This document shows, one piece after another, positions 40,790-48,640 of a DNA stretch of 64,000 nt (positions within the stretch are counted from its first letter, which is position 1; the number at the start of each line of letters is the position of its first letter). Source of the stretch: CAJMGO01 sp900557305 (lineage in GTDB: Bacteria > Bacillota_I > Bacilli_A > RF39 > UBA660); assembly GCA_905212975.1 (NCBI GenBank), contig CAJMGO010000007.1:6258-70257 (forward strand), in the 5' to 3' direction. A program made the translations under genes and the position numbers. The notes beneath the pieces are model-generated. The model did not search any database. It was not told where the DNA came from and saw only the letters and a program-made list of their open reading frames with translations.

Positions 40790-42436
40790 ATGTCAAAAAT
40801 AAAAATTTTCGCACTTGGCGGATTAAATGAAACCGGAAAAAATATGTATGTTGTAAATGTGGATGAGAATATATTTATACTTGATGCTGGTTCAATGTAT
40901 CCAGATGATAAAATGCTTGGTATTGATTATATAATTCCATCTTATGATTATATAAAAGAAAATGAGAAAAAAATAAAAGGTATATTTTTAACTCATGGAC
41001 ATGATGACCAAATTGGTGCTGTATCTGATATAGTATCAGCATTACCAAATATTCCTATATATGGTACTGAATTTACTATTGAAATATTAAAAAGTGAATT
41101 AGAGGAAGATAATATTAAATGTAATAATTTAAATGTTATTACTCCTCACAAAAGTATTAATTTTGGACATATTAGCATATTTCCAATTTCTGTTACGCAT
41201 TCTGTTCCAGGAAGTGTTGCTTATGTAATAAATACACCTGATGGAGCAATCGTTTATACAGGAAACTTTATATTTGATCAAAAGATGCAAGATAGTTATA
41301 AAACTGATATTGGTAAACTTGCGTATGTTGGTAAACAAGGAGTATTATGTTTATTAAGTGAGTCATTATATGCTGAAAAATCAGGATATACATCACCTAA
41401 AAACAGAATAAATAAGTTTATAAGTGAGTTATTAAATCAAAATGACGGTAGAATTATATTTAATTGTTCTCAGACACAATTTTATAGAATTCAAGAATTA
41501 TTAGATGAGGCAACTAATTATAAGAGAAGTGTTGTAATTCTTGGTAAAAGATTAGAAAAAATCGTTAATAAAGCTATTGAACTTGGATATATGAAATTTA
41601 ATCCAAAATATTTGAAATCACTTTCTCATATAAATGATGATGGTGTTATTGTAATTGTATCTGATGAAAGAGAAAGACCTTTTTCTAATATAAATAGGAT
41701 AATTAAGGGTTATGATAAATTTATTAAATTAAGACAAGAAGATATAGTAGTTTTCGCACAACCTGTTTATGATGGTATGGAAAAATCAGCTACTAAAACT
41801 TATGATGATATTGCTAAATTTGGTTGTAGTTTAAATATTATATCAGATAAAAAATATTTAGGATATCATGCTTCAAGTGAAGATTTAATGATGATGATTA
41901 ATCTTATGAATCCAAAATATTATTTTCCGGTTATTGGTGAATATAGACATTTAGTTGAAAATGCTAATGCTGCTAAAAAAGTAGGTATTAAGGATAAAAA
42001 CATTTTAGTTAAGTTAAATGGACAAGTAGTTACTTTTTTAAATGGTAAATTAGTTGAAAATGATGAAACTATAAAAGTAGATGAAATTTTAATTGATGGA
42101 AAAACTGTTGGTGACATTAGTGAATTAGTAGTTAAAGATAGAGAACTTTTAAGTGAAAATGGTATTGTTCTTGTAAGTACTACTATAGATAGAACAAGTA
42201 AAAAGATATTATCTGGTCCAGAAATATTAACTCGTGGTTTTATTTATGTAAAAGATAATATAGATATAATTAAAGAGGCTGAAAAAATTGCTCTTTCTGT
42301 AATTAATGAAAATATAAATAATAATTATGTTGATTTTAATAAAATTAAAACTGGTATTAGAGATAAACTTGGACGTTATTTATATAAAGAAACTGAATGT
42401 AAACCAATGATATTAATTGTAATAGGTGAAGTATAA
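40790..42436 (+). CDS. rnjB: RNase J family protein, J2-like with altered metal ligands
   Basis: 548 residues. The order is that of RNase J: metallo-beta-lactamase, beta-CASP, C-terminal domain. Active-site motifs are partly lost. HGHDDQ (69-74) has Gln where the canonical motif ends in His. YTGNF has Asn159 for the bridging Asp. PVIGEYR has Ile382 for the last His ligand. H137 and H360 (HAS) remain. This pattern matches RNase J2-type subunits, which are weakly active or structural partners of RNase J1. J1 is not in the window. AAAGGAG precedes ATG 40790. Confidence 0.85.
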   Translation: MSKIKIFALGGLNETGKNMYVVNVDENIFILDAGSMYPDDKMLGIDYIIPSYDYIKENEKKIKGIFLTHGHDDQIGAVSDIVSALPNIPIYGTEFTIEILKSELEEDNIKCNNLNVITPHKSINFGHISIFPISVTHSVPGSVAYVINTPDGAIVYTGNFIFDQKMQDSYKTDIGKLAYVGKQGVLCLLSESLYAEKSGYTSPKNRINKFISELLNQNDGRIIFNCSQTQFYRIQELLDEATNYKRSVVILGKRLEKIVNKAIELGYMKFNPKYLKSLSHINDDGVIVIVSDERERPFSNINRIIKGYDKFIKLRQEDIVVFAQPVYDGMEKSATKTYDDIAKFGCSLNIISDKKYLGYHASSEDLMMMINLMNPKYYFPVIGEYRHLVENANAAKKVGIKDKNILVKLNGQVVTFLNGKLVENDETIKVDEILIDGKTVGDISELVVKDRELLSENGIVLVSTTIDRTSKKILSGPEILTRGFIYVKDNIDIIKEAEKIALSVINENINNNYVDFNKIKTGIRDKLGRYLYKETECKPMILIVIGEV

Positions 42437-42458
42437 AGCAATTTTTATTGCTTTTTTT
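42435..42458 (+). terminator. terminator of the RNase J2-like gene
   Basis: AAAGCAAT-TTTT-ATTGCTTT with T run, beginning at the stop codon. Confidence 0.8.
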
Positions 42459-42502
42459 CATATTTATTATTATTTTTTAATAAAATTTATTGGTGATGCT
42501 TT

Positions 42503-42742
42503 TTGAAAATAATAGATGAAATTAGAAGTTACGTAATGGAAGAAAAGTTTGAATTTAGATTTATTGATAATAAACTAGATGTTATTAATTATAAAAGTAT
42601 CACTCATTTTGATTCAAATAAAATTATTATTAGTCATAATAATGGGTATATAACTATAAATGGTATTAATCTATCAGTGTCAAAGCTTTTAAATAATGAA
42701 ATAATGATTAATGGGAAATTGAATAGTATAGAAATAAGGTGA
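42503..42742 (+). CDS. yqfC: sporulation protein YqfC
   Basis: 79 residues, near the usual 90. TTG start at 42503 with GGTGATG eight bases upstream. The small beta-rich protein matches the YqfC pattern (NKLDVINYKSITHFDSNKIII..., ITINGINLSVSKLLNNEIMINGKLNSIE). In Bacillus it is a sigma-E-dependent sporulation gene cotranscribed with yqfD, as here. Exact function unknown. Confidence 0.8.
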   Translation: MKIIDEIRSYVMEEKFEFRFIDNKLDVINYKSITHFDSNKIIISHNNGYITINGINLSVSKLLNNEIMINGKLNSIEIR

Positions 42743-42747
42743 TTTAT

Positions 42748-43890
42748 ATTAATAGTAAGGTAAGGGTAAGAATAACTGGAAAGAATATAGATCGTTTTAT
42801 AAATAGATTAATAAGAAATGATTTTACTATTTATAATTTAACTCGTATAAATAGAAAGAGTATAATTGTTTTAATTCCATATATAGAACTTGATAAGTTA
42901 TATGAAATAAAAACAATTTATGAAATAGATGTTGTAGATTATAAGGGTGGAAAAAAAGTAAATAAAATATTTAAGGAAAACAAATATATAATTATATCTA
43001 TTATTATTGGATTTATTATACTTAGAATTTTAACTTCTTTAATTTTTAATATAGAAATAGTACATAATAATAAAGAGTTAAGAAATATAGTTGAAAATGA
43101 ATTAAGTAAAAATGGGATAAAAAAATATTCATTTAAAAAAAATTATAATGAATTAAATAAAATCAAAGATACAATCTTAACTAAATATAAAGATAATATT
43201 GAATGGATAGAAATAGAAGAAAAAGGTACAAAATATATTGTAAGACTTGAAGAAAGAATAAATAAAAATATAATTGATGATAATAAGATGCAAGATATAG
43301 TGGCGTCAAGAGATGCTCTTTTATTAAATGTAGAAGCTGATAAGGGTGAAGTTATAAGAAATAAGAATGATTATGTTCATAAGGGTGATGTTGTAATTAG
43401 TCATAATATAACTTTAAATGGAGAGGTAAAAAGAAGTGTAAAAGCAATAGGAAAAATTTATGGTGAGGTATGGTATAATGTTTCTATTGAGTATCCTTAT
43501 CATTATAAAATTGAAAAGATAACTGATGAAAACAAAAAAGTACTTGCTTTTTATTTCTTTAATAAAAAAATAGAACTTTTTAATTTTAAAAAGTATAAAA
43601 CTAAGAAAATAACTATAAATAAACAATTAACTAATAATGTATTTCCAATAAAATTAGTTTTAGAGAATCAAAAAAAAACAAATATAATAGAAGAAAATAA
43701 TACAAAAGAAGAAGCTATCAAAAAAGCTGAATTAAAAGCTAAAGAAGAAATAGAAAAAGATTTAAATGAAAAAGAATATATAATTGATATAAAAAAATTG
43801 AAAGTTTCTGAAAATAATAGTAAAATAAAGGTAGATTTTTTTGTTTCTGTATACAAGGATATAACTGAAGTATTAGAAATAGTAGAATAG
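42748..43890 (+). CDS. yqfD: sporulation protein YqfD, probable ATT start
   Basis: About 380 residues. One membrane helix (about 80-100) separates a cytoplasmic N-terminal domain from a large external domain that ends in a Lys/Glu-rich helix; the pattern is that of YqfD, the SpoIV-type sporulation protein downstream of yqfC. No ATG fits. AAGGTGAT lies four bases before ATT 42748, the exact spacing used by other genes here, so ATT is the likely start. GTG 42739 is the alternative but lies inside the binding site. phoH, which normally follows, is absent. Confidence 0.85.
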   Translation: MNSKVRVRITGKNIDRFINRLIRNDFTIYNLTRINRKSIIVLIPYIELDKLYEIKTIYEIDVVDYKGGKKVNKIFKENKYIIISIIIGFIILRILTSLIFNIEIVHNNKELRNIVENELSKNGIKKYSFKKNYNELNKIKDTILTKYKDNIEWIEIEEKGTKYIVRLEERINKNIIDDNKMQDIVASRDALLLNVEADKGEVIRNKNDYVHKGDVVISHNITLNGEVKRSVKAIGKIYGEVWYNVSIEYPYHYKIEKITDENKKVLAFYFFNKKIELFNFKKYKTKKITINKQLTNNVFPIKLVLENQKKTNIIEENNTKEEAIKKAELKAKEEIEKDLNEKEYIIDIKKLKVSENNSKIKVDFFVSVYKDITEVLEIVE

Positions 43891-43898
43891 AGGTATTT

Positions 43899-44339
43899 AT
43901 GTTTGAAATAAATAATTTAACAGATGAAAAAATAGAAGAATTAAAATATTTAGATGAGGTAATTAAATATACATTAAAATGTGAAAATGCAATAGATGCT
44001 GAATTAGATGTAATTATAGTGGATAATGAATATATTCATAAAATAAATAAGGAATATAGAGGTGTTGATAGACCAACTGATGTTATATCTTTTGCGCTTG
44101 AAGATGAACCTGATATTAAGTTAGATCATAGAATACTTGGTGATATATATATATCAATTGATAAGGCAAGAGAACAAGCAAATGAATATGGTCATAGTTT
44201 AAAAAGAGAATTATGTTTTTTAACTGTACATGGTGTACTTCATTTACTTGGGTATGATCATATGAAAAGTAAAAAAGATGAAGAGGTAATGTTTGGAAAA
44301 CAAGATAAGATATTAAATGATTTAGGAATTGAGAGGTAA
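43899..44339 (+). CDS. ybeY: endoribonuclease YbeY
   Basis: 146 residues. The zinc motif HGVLHLLGYDH (HxxxHxxxxxH) is intact, as is the central RPTDVISFAL. YbeY takes part in 16S rRNA 3' maturation and ribosome quality control. GAGGTATTT precedes ATG 43899. It lies in the conserved yqfD-ybeY-cdd-era order with phoH, yqfF and dgkA missing. Confidence 0.95.
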   Translation: MFEINNLTDEKIEELKYLDEVIKYTLKCENAIDAELDVIIVDNEYIHKINKEYRGVDRPTDVISFALEDEPDIKLDHRILGDIYISIDKAREQANEYGHSLKRELCFLTVHGVLHLLGYDHMKSKKDEEVMFGKQDKILNDLGIER

Positions 44340-44342
44340 TTT

Positions 44343-44726
44343 ATGAAAGAGAAGTTAGAAAAAGTTTTAAAAAACGCTTATAGTCCTTATTATAATTTTA
44401 AAGTTGGTTCTATAGTTGTTATGAAAGACGGTAGTGAGTTTATTGGAGTAAATGTTGAAAACGCAAATGGTACTAGTATATGTGCTGAAAGACATGCTAT
44501 AGGTTCTGCTATTGCTCATGGATATAAAAAGGGTGATTTTGATAGAATATATGTAATGCTTGAAAATGGTGAATTTGGTACTCCTTGTTTTGCATGTAGA
44601 CAGGTAATTTTAGAATTTTTTGATAAGGATAGTAAGGTAATTTGTGTTAATAAAAATGGAGAAGAAAAAAATTATACAGTATCTGAGTTATGCCCTTTTC
44701 CATTTGATAGTGAGGATTTAAAATGA
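44343..44726 (+). CDS. cdd: cytidine deaminase
   Basis: 127 residues. Zinc motifs CAERHAI and PCFACRQVI (Cys-x-x-Cys with catalytic Glu in CAE) define a homotetrameric cytidine deaminase of pyrimidine salvage. Four bases after ybeY; its stop overlaps the era start. Confidence 0.95.
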   Translation: MKEKLEKVLKNAYSPYYNFKVGSIVVMKDGSEFIGVNVENANGTSICAERHAIGSAIAHGYKKGDFDRIYVMLENGEFGTPCFACRQVILEFFDKDSKVICVNKNGEEKNYTVSELCPFPFDSEDLK

Positions 44727-45610
44727 AAAGTGGATTTGTAGGAGTAGTTGGAAGACCAAATGCTGGTAAATCAACTTTAATTAATGCAATAATTGGTAAG
44801 AAGGTAGCAATTACAAGTAATAAACCTCAAACAACAAGAAATGTGATTCATGGTATATATAATGAAATTGATACACAAATAATATTTGTAGATACACCTG
44901 GTATACATAAACCAAATCATAAACTTGGAGATTATTTAAATAAGCAAGCATATACTAGTAGTTATGATGTTGATGTTATTTTATTTATGATTGATGCAAG
45001 TGAAGAATTTGGTAGAGGTGATATGTTTGTTTTAGATAAAATCAAAAATAATAATAAACCTATAATTTTAGTTTTAAATAAAATAGATAAATTTTCTAAA
45101 GAAGAATTATTTAAAAAGATATTAGAGTATCAAAAAATATATGAATTTAATGATATTGTACCTGTATCTGCTTTAAAAAAGAATAATATAAAAGAGTTAA
45201 TTAAAACAATAAAGAAGTATTTGACTGATGATATAAAGTATTATGATGATTCATATATTACTAATAAACCTATTTCATTTTTAGTATCAGAAATTGTACG
45301 TGAAAAGATTTTTAATATGACAAAAGAGGAAGTACCACACTCACTTACTTGTGTTATAGAGGGTATAAAAAATAAAAAGGATAGTAGTTATATAAATGTT
45401 GCTATTATTGTAGATAGAGAATCTCTTAAAAAGATAATAATTGGTAAGGGTGGCAATATGATTAAAAATATAGGTATAAAAGCACGCCCTGAAATAGAAG
45501 AACTATTAGGTAAGAAAGTATATTTAGAATTATATGTTAAAGTAATTGAAAATTGGAGAGATAGAGAAAAATATTTAAGAGATTTTGGTTTTAATGATTT
45601 TGATGAATAA
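44723..45610 (+). CDS. era: GTPase Era
   Basis: 295 residues. G1 GRPNAGKST, G3 DTPGIH, G4 NKID, and a C-terminal KH domain with IIIGKGGNMIKNIG. Era binds 16S rRNA and acts in 30S assembly. Overlaps the cdd stop (ATGA). Confidence 0.97.
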   Translation: MKSGFVGVVGRPNAGKSTLINAIIGKKVAITSNKPQTTRNVIHGIYNEIDTQIIFVDTPGIHKPNHKLGDYLNKQAYTSSYDVDVILFMIDASEEFGRGDMFVLDKIKNNNKPIILVLNKIDKFSKEELFKKILEYQKIYEFNDIVPVSALKKNNIKELIKTIKKYLTDDIKYYDDSYITNKPISFLVSEIVREKIFNMTKEEVPHSLTCVIEGIKNKKDSSYINVAIIVDRESLKKIIIGKGGNMIKNIGIKARPEIEELLGKKVYLELYVKVIENWRDREKYLRDFGFNDFDE

Positions 45611-45647
45611 TTTTTTATATTAGTACCAAAATAAAATAGGTGATAAT

Positions 45648-45740
45648 ATGAAAAAAGAAATTTTATGGGAATTATTTCAAAATACTGGAAAGATAGAATA
45701 TTATTTAAAGTATAAAGAAGAAAAAAGAAAAGAAGGATAG
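45648..45740 (+). CDS. yqzL: YqzL family small protein
   Basis: 30 residues (MKKEILWELFQNTGKIEYYL...). The W-x-LF-x-x-TG-x-I-x-x-YL pattern and the place between era and recO match YqzL of Bacillus. AATAGGTGATAAT is a strong binding site before ATG 45648. Function unknown. Confidence 0.8.
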   Translation: MKKEILWELFQNTGKIEYYLKYKEEKRKEG

Positions 45741-45741
45741 T

Positions 45742-45969
45742 ATGAGAGAAGTTATAGTAGGACAAGTATATAAACATTTTAAAGGAAAGATGTATAAAGT
45801 TTTAAATATTGGTTATAGTGCTGATAATTTAGAAAAAATGGTTATATATCAAGCTTTATATGATGATAATAAAATATGGGTTAGAAATTATGATGAATTT
45901 AACTCATATGTTGATAAAAATAAGTATCCTAATATAACTCAAAAATATAGATTTGAAGAAGTATGCTAA
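45742..45969 (+). CDS. DUF1653 family protein
   Basis: 75 residues. The family pattern is visible: GQVYKHFKGKMYKVLNIGYS, MVIYQALY and WVRNYDEF. It is a small SH3-like cytoplasmic protein of unknown function. One base after yqzL; overlaps the recO start. Confidence 0.85.
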   Translation: MREVIVGQVYKHFKGKMYKVLNIGYSADNLEKMVIYQALYDDNKIWVRNYDEFNSYVDKNKYPNITQKYRFEEVC

Positions 45970-46697
45970 AGAAAATAGAGGGAATTGTAATAAGTGAGAA
46001 AGCTCATGGTGAAACGAGTAAAATAATAAATATTCTAACTAAAGATTATGGTGTTTTAGGAATAATGGCTAAAGGTGCTAGAAGTTTAAAAAGTGAATAC
46101 AGAAATTCAACAACTAAATTGACTTGTGGAATATTCAATTTAAGTTATAAAGAGAATAAATTATCTACATTAATTGGTGTTGATGTTATAGATAGTTTTA
46201 AAAATATAAAAAAAGATATTTCTAAAATAAGTTATGCATCATATTTATGTGAACTTTCACATCAGGTTATGAAACATAATAACAATGAAAATATTTATAC
46301 TTTGTTAATAGATTCTTTAAAGAAAATTGATGAAGGATTTAATGAGGCTATAATAACTAATATATTAGAGTTAAAATATTTAGATTATCTTGGAGTAATG
46401 CCAATTATAAATAGTTGTGCTATATGTGGTTCTAAAACTGCTATCGCAACTATTTCATCTGAAAAAGGTGGATATATTTGTAATAATTGTTTAAGTACTG
46501 AAAAAATTGTTAGTGATAAGGCTATAAAGCTTATTAGAATGTTTTATTATGTTAATATATCTCAAATATCTACATTAAATATAAGTAGTAATGTAGAAAA
46601 AGAAATTAATGATTTTCTTGATGATTATTATGATAGATATACAGGGTTATATCTTAAAACCAAAAATTTTTTGAAGAACTTAAGTAAAATTAATTAA
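45963..46697 (+). CDS. recO: DNA repair protein RecO
   Basis: 244 residues. An N-terminal OB fold (GIVISEKAHGETSKIINILT) is followed by a helical domain with a four-cysteine zinc site (CAICG...CNNC). It loads RecA with RecF/RecR in recombinational repair. Overlaps the preceding gene by 7 bases; a palindromic terminator follows. Confidence 0.95.
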   Translation: MLKKIEGIVISEKAHGETSKIINILTKDYGVLGIMAKGARSLKSEYRNSTTKLTCGIFNLSYKENKLSTLIGVDVIDSFKNIKKDISKISYASYLCELSHQVMKHNNNENIYTLLIDSLKKIDEGFNEAIITNILELKYLDYLGVMPIINSCAICGSKTAIATISSEKGGYICNNCLSTEKIVSDKAIKLIRMFYYVNISQISTLNISSNVEKEINDFLDDYYDRYTGLYLKTKNFLKNLSKIN

Positions 46698-46711
46698 TTT
46701 TACTTTTTTTT
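46683..46711 (+). terminator. terminator of the yqfC-recO cluster
   Basis: Palindrome AGTAAAATTAATTAATTTTACT... followed by eight Ts; overlaps the recO stop. Confidence 0.8.
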
Positions 46712-46742
46712 GTAAATAAAATGCAAAAAAGCTTTGAATTAA

Positions 46743-46771
46743 TTGCTTATATTAAATAATTGGGTTATAAT
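46743..46771 (+). promoter_or_regulatory. promoter of the Smr protein gene
   Basis: TTGCTT, 17 bp, TATAAT. Confidence 0.55.
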
Positions 46772-46794
46772 TAATAATAGGAAAGAGTGTATAT

Positions 46795-47067
46795 ATGATA
46801 GAGTTTAGTGAGTTATTCTATAATAGTCTTCCATCAATTGATTTACATGGCTTGGATAGAGACAGTGCTAGAGTAATTATAAATGATTTTGTGAATGATA
46901 ATTTAAAGCAAAAGAATGAATATTTTGTTATAATACATGGTAATGGTAGTGGAGTACTCAGAAATACAACTAAAGATACACTTTTAAAGAATAAATATGT
47001 TGTAGATTTTAAATTGATATATAATAATACAGGCAGTACGATTGTTCGTATAAAACTTGACAAATAA
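46795..47067 (+). CDS. stand-alone Smr domain protein
   Basis: 90 residues that consist only of an Smr domain: the DLHG motif (SIDLHGLDRDSA) and HGNGSGVLR are both present. Smr domains are nucleases or RNA/DNA-binding modules, known from the C-terminus of MutS2 and from ribosome rescue factors. As a single-domain protein its target is unknown. GGAAAGAGTG precedes ATG 46795. Confidence 0.85.
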   Translation: MIEFSELFYNSLPSIDLHGLDRDSARVIINDFVNDNLKQKNEYFVIIHGNGSGVLRNTTKDTLLKNKYVVDFKLIYNNTGSTIVRIKLDK

Positions 47068-47104
47068 AATAAATAGTGTTATTATATGTCCCAACAACTG
47101 GAGA

Positions 47105-47146
47105 AATCCCTTATTTTATAATGAAAAACGCTAAAATAATGGGATT
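47105..47146 (+). repeat. long inverted repeat of unknown function
   Basis: Arm AATCCCTTATTTTA pairs with TAAAATAATGGGATT over 13-14 bp with one bulged T; loop of 13 bases. No T run follows, so it is not a standard terminator. Confidence 0.6.
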
Positions 47147-47159
47147 ACAGCGAAAGAAC

Positions 47160-47188
47160 TTGACTTATTTGCACTTTAGTGCTAATAT
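47160..47188 (+). promoter_or_regulatory. promoter with internal dyad before the surface protein genes
   Basis: TTGACT, 17 bp, TAATAT. The spacer holds GCACT-TT-AGTGC, flanked as TTTGCACT/AGTGCTAA, a possible operator. Confidence 0.45.
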
Positions 47189-47219
47189 AGGCGTCATAAA
47201 ATTTAAAGGGGGAGTATTT

Positions 47220-48605
47220 ATGTATACTGCAGAAAATAAAAATAGTTTTTCATTTAAGAATGTAATTTTACAATTCTTATTTGTAGCCTTATTCATTTTC
47301 ATAATGATTTGGCTATTTCCATTAAAGAGTGATTTAAAGAAAGTAGAAAACAAGATTGAATCAACTCAAACTGATTTTTCAGTGCTATATGATCGTATAT
47401 TTAACGAAAATGTAATAGCAATGAAAGATGGAGCAAAAAGTTATTTCACAACTTCTAGATTGCCTAAAAATGTTGGTGATAAAGTTAAAATGACTTTAAA
47501 AGAAATGCTTAATGCTAAGATTGTTTTACCATTTACTGATAAAAATGGTGATACATGTGATGAAGAAGCTTCATATGTTGAAATTACAAAATATAAAGAT
47601 GAATACGTTATGAAAGTTAACTTAAAATGTGGAAAACAGGAAAATTATTTACTTGTTTATATGGGATGCTATGATTACTGTTCTACAACTATTTGTGAAA
47701 AGAATAAATCAGATGTAAAAACACCAGTAATTTATACACCAACACCAAGTAATCCTGAACCAGCTCCAGTGCAACCATCACAAACAATAATAAATAATAA
47801 TACAACAATAAATAACAATACAACAACTAATACAACGACTAATACAACAACTAATACAACAACAATTATAGTTAATCCAATTATGCCAAATCCAAAACCA
47901 ACATATGAGACTTGGTATGAATATAAAAAAACAACTGCTGAATCTTATTCAAATTGGTCTGATTGGTCACAAACTAAACCAGAATCAAAAGATAATAGAG
48001 AAATCGAATGGAGAAGAATCCAATCTAAAGTTTTAGTAGGATACAAAAAAATTACTTCAGATGATTATTCTAAACCAATTTATGGTACTGTAGATGCTAT
48101 TGTTGGTCAAGTAACAAAAACTTATTGTGAAAAATATGATTTTGTAGCAACAGGTGAAGTAAAATATACTGATTGGAAATATCAATATACTGCTAAATTT
48201 GAGTCTGCTCCAATAGAAACTGCAACAACTCATTATGAAAAAGTAGGAGACTACAATTGGTATTGTGAAGATGATTGCTCATCAGGTACTGTATTCTTAT
48301 ATAAAGTTTATACAAGAACACCTGTTAATGTAGCAGAATATAAATGTGTATCTACAAAAACTGCTAAAACAGCTGTTACTGCTAAAAAAACAGTTATAAC
48401 TGGATATGAGAAAAAAGTAACTAAAGAACCTGTTTATGAATATCCTGAAAGAGATGAATGGAGATATCGTGAACTTACAAATAAAGCAACAATTGATATT
48501 AAATGGAGTAAATCAAATAAAGATGAAACATTATTAAATCAAGGATATGTATTAACTGGAAATACAAAAACAATTCAAGTATCTACAACTACTACAAGTA
48601 ATTAA
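47220..48605 (+). CDS. membrane-anchored surface protein with Thr/Asn repeats
   Basis: 461 residues from ATG 47220 (AAAGGGGGAG upstream). A short cytoplasmic start, one membrane helix (about 15-35), a coiled-coil-like stretch, a Cys-containing domain (CDYC-like GCYDYCSTTICE), then a Pro-rich and TNTT-repeat linker (about 180-220), and a C-terminal region rich in Trp/Tyr with several cysteines (CEDDCSSG). The external part is probably disulfide-bonded. I do not recognise a named family. It sits directly before another anchored surface protein. Confidence 0.65.
   Translation: MYTAENKNSFSFKNVILQFLFVALFIFIMIWLFPLKSDLKKVENKIESTQTDFSVLYDRIFNENVIAMKDGAKSYFTTSRLPKNVGDKVKMTLKEMLNAKIVLPFTDKNGDTCDEEASYVEITKYKDEYVMKVNLKCGKQENYLLVYMGCYDYCSTTICEKNKSDVKTPVIYTPTPSNPEPAPVQPSQTIINNNTTINNNTTTNTTTNTTTNTTTIIVNPIMPNPKPTYETWYEYKKTTAESYSNWSDWSQTKPESKDNREIEWRRIQSKVLVGYKKITSDDYSKPIYGTVDAIVGQVTKTYCEKYDFVATGEVKYTDWKYQYTAKFESAPIETATTHYEKVGDYNWYCEDDCSSGTVFLYKVYTRTPVNVAEYKCVSTKTAKTAVTAKKTVITGYEKKVTKEPVYEYPERDEWRYRELTNKATIDIKWSKSNKDETLLNQGYVLTGNTKTIQVSTTTTSN
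47820..47867 (+). repeat. 12-bp tandem repeat encoding TNTT
   Basis: Four imperfect units of ACAACAACTAAT in the linker of the surface protein. Confidence 0.85.
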
Positions 48606-48640
48606 TAATTTTATGGAAATAGAAAAGGGGATGACTTCTT

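Noticed and set aside
47076..47219. In-frame upstream extension of the surface protein gene
   Set aside because: It runs through the inverted repeat and the promoter; the strong GGGGGAG site supports ATG 47220.
47820..47867. Possible CRISPR or regulatory repeat
   Set aside because: The 12-bp units are contiguous, in frame, and encode TNTT in a protein linker.
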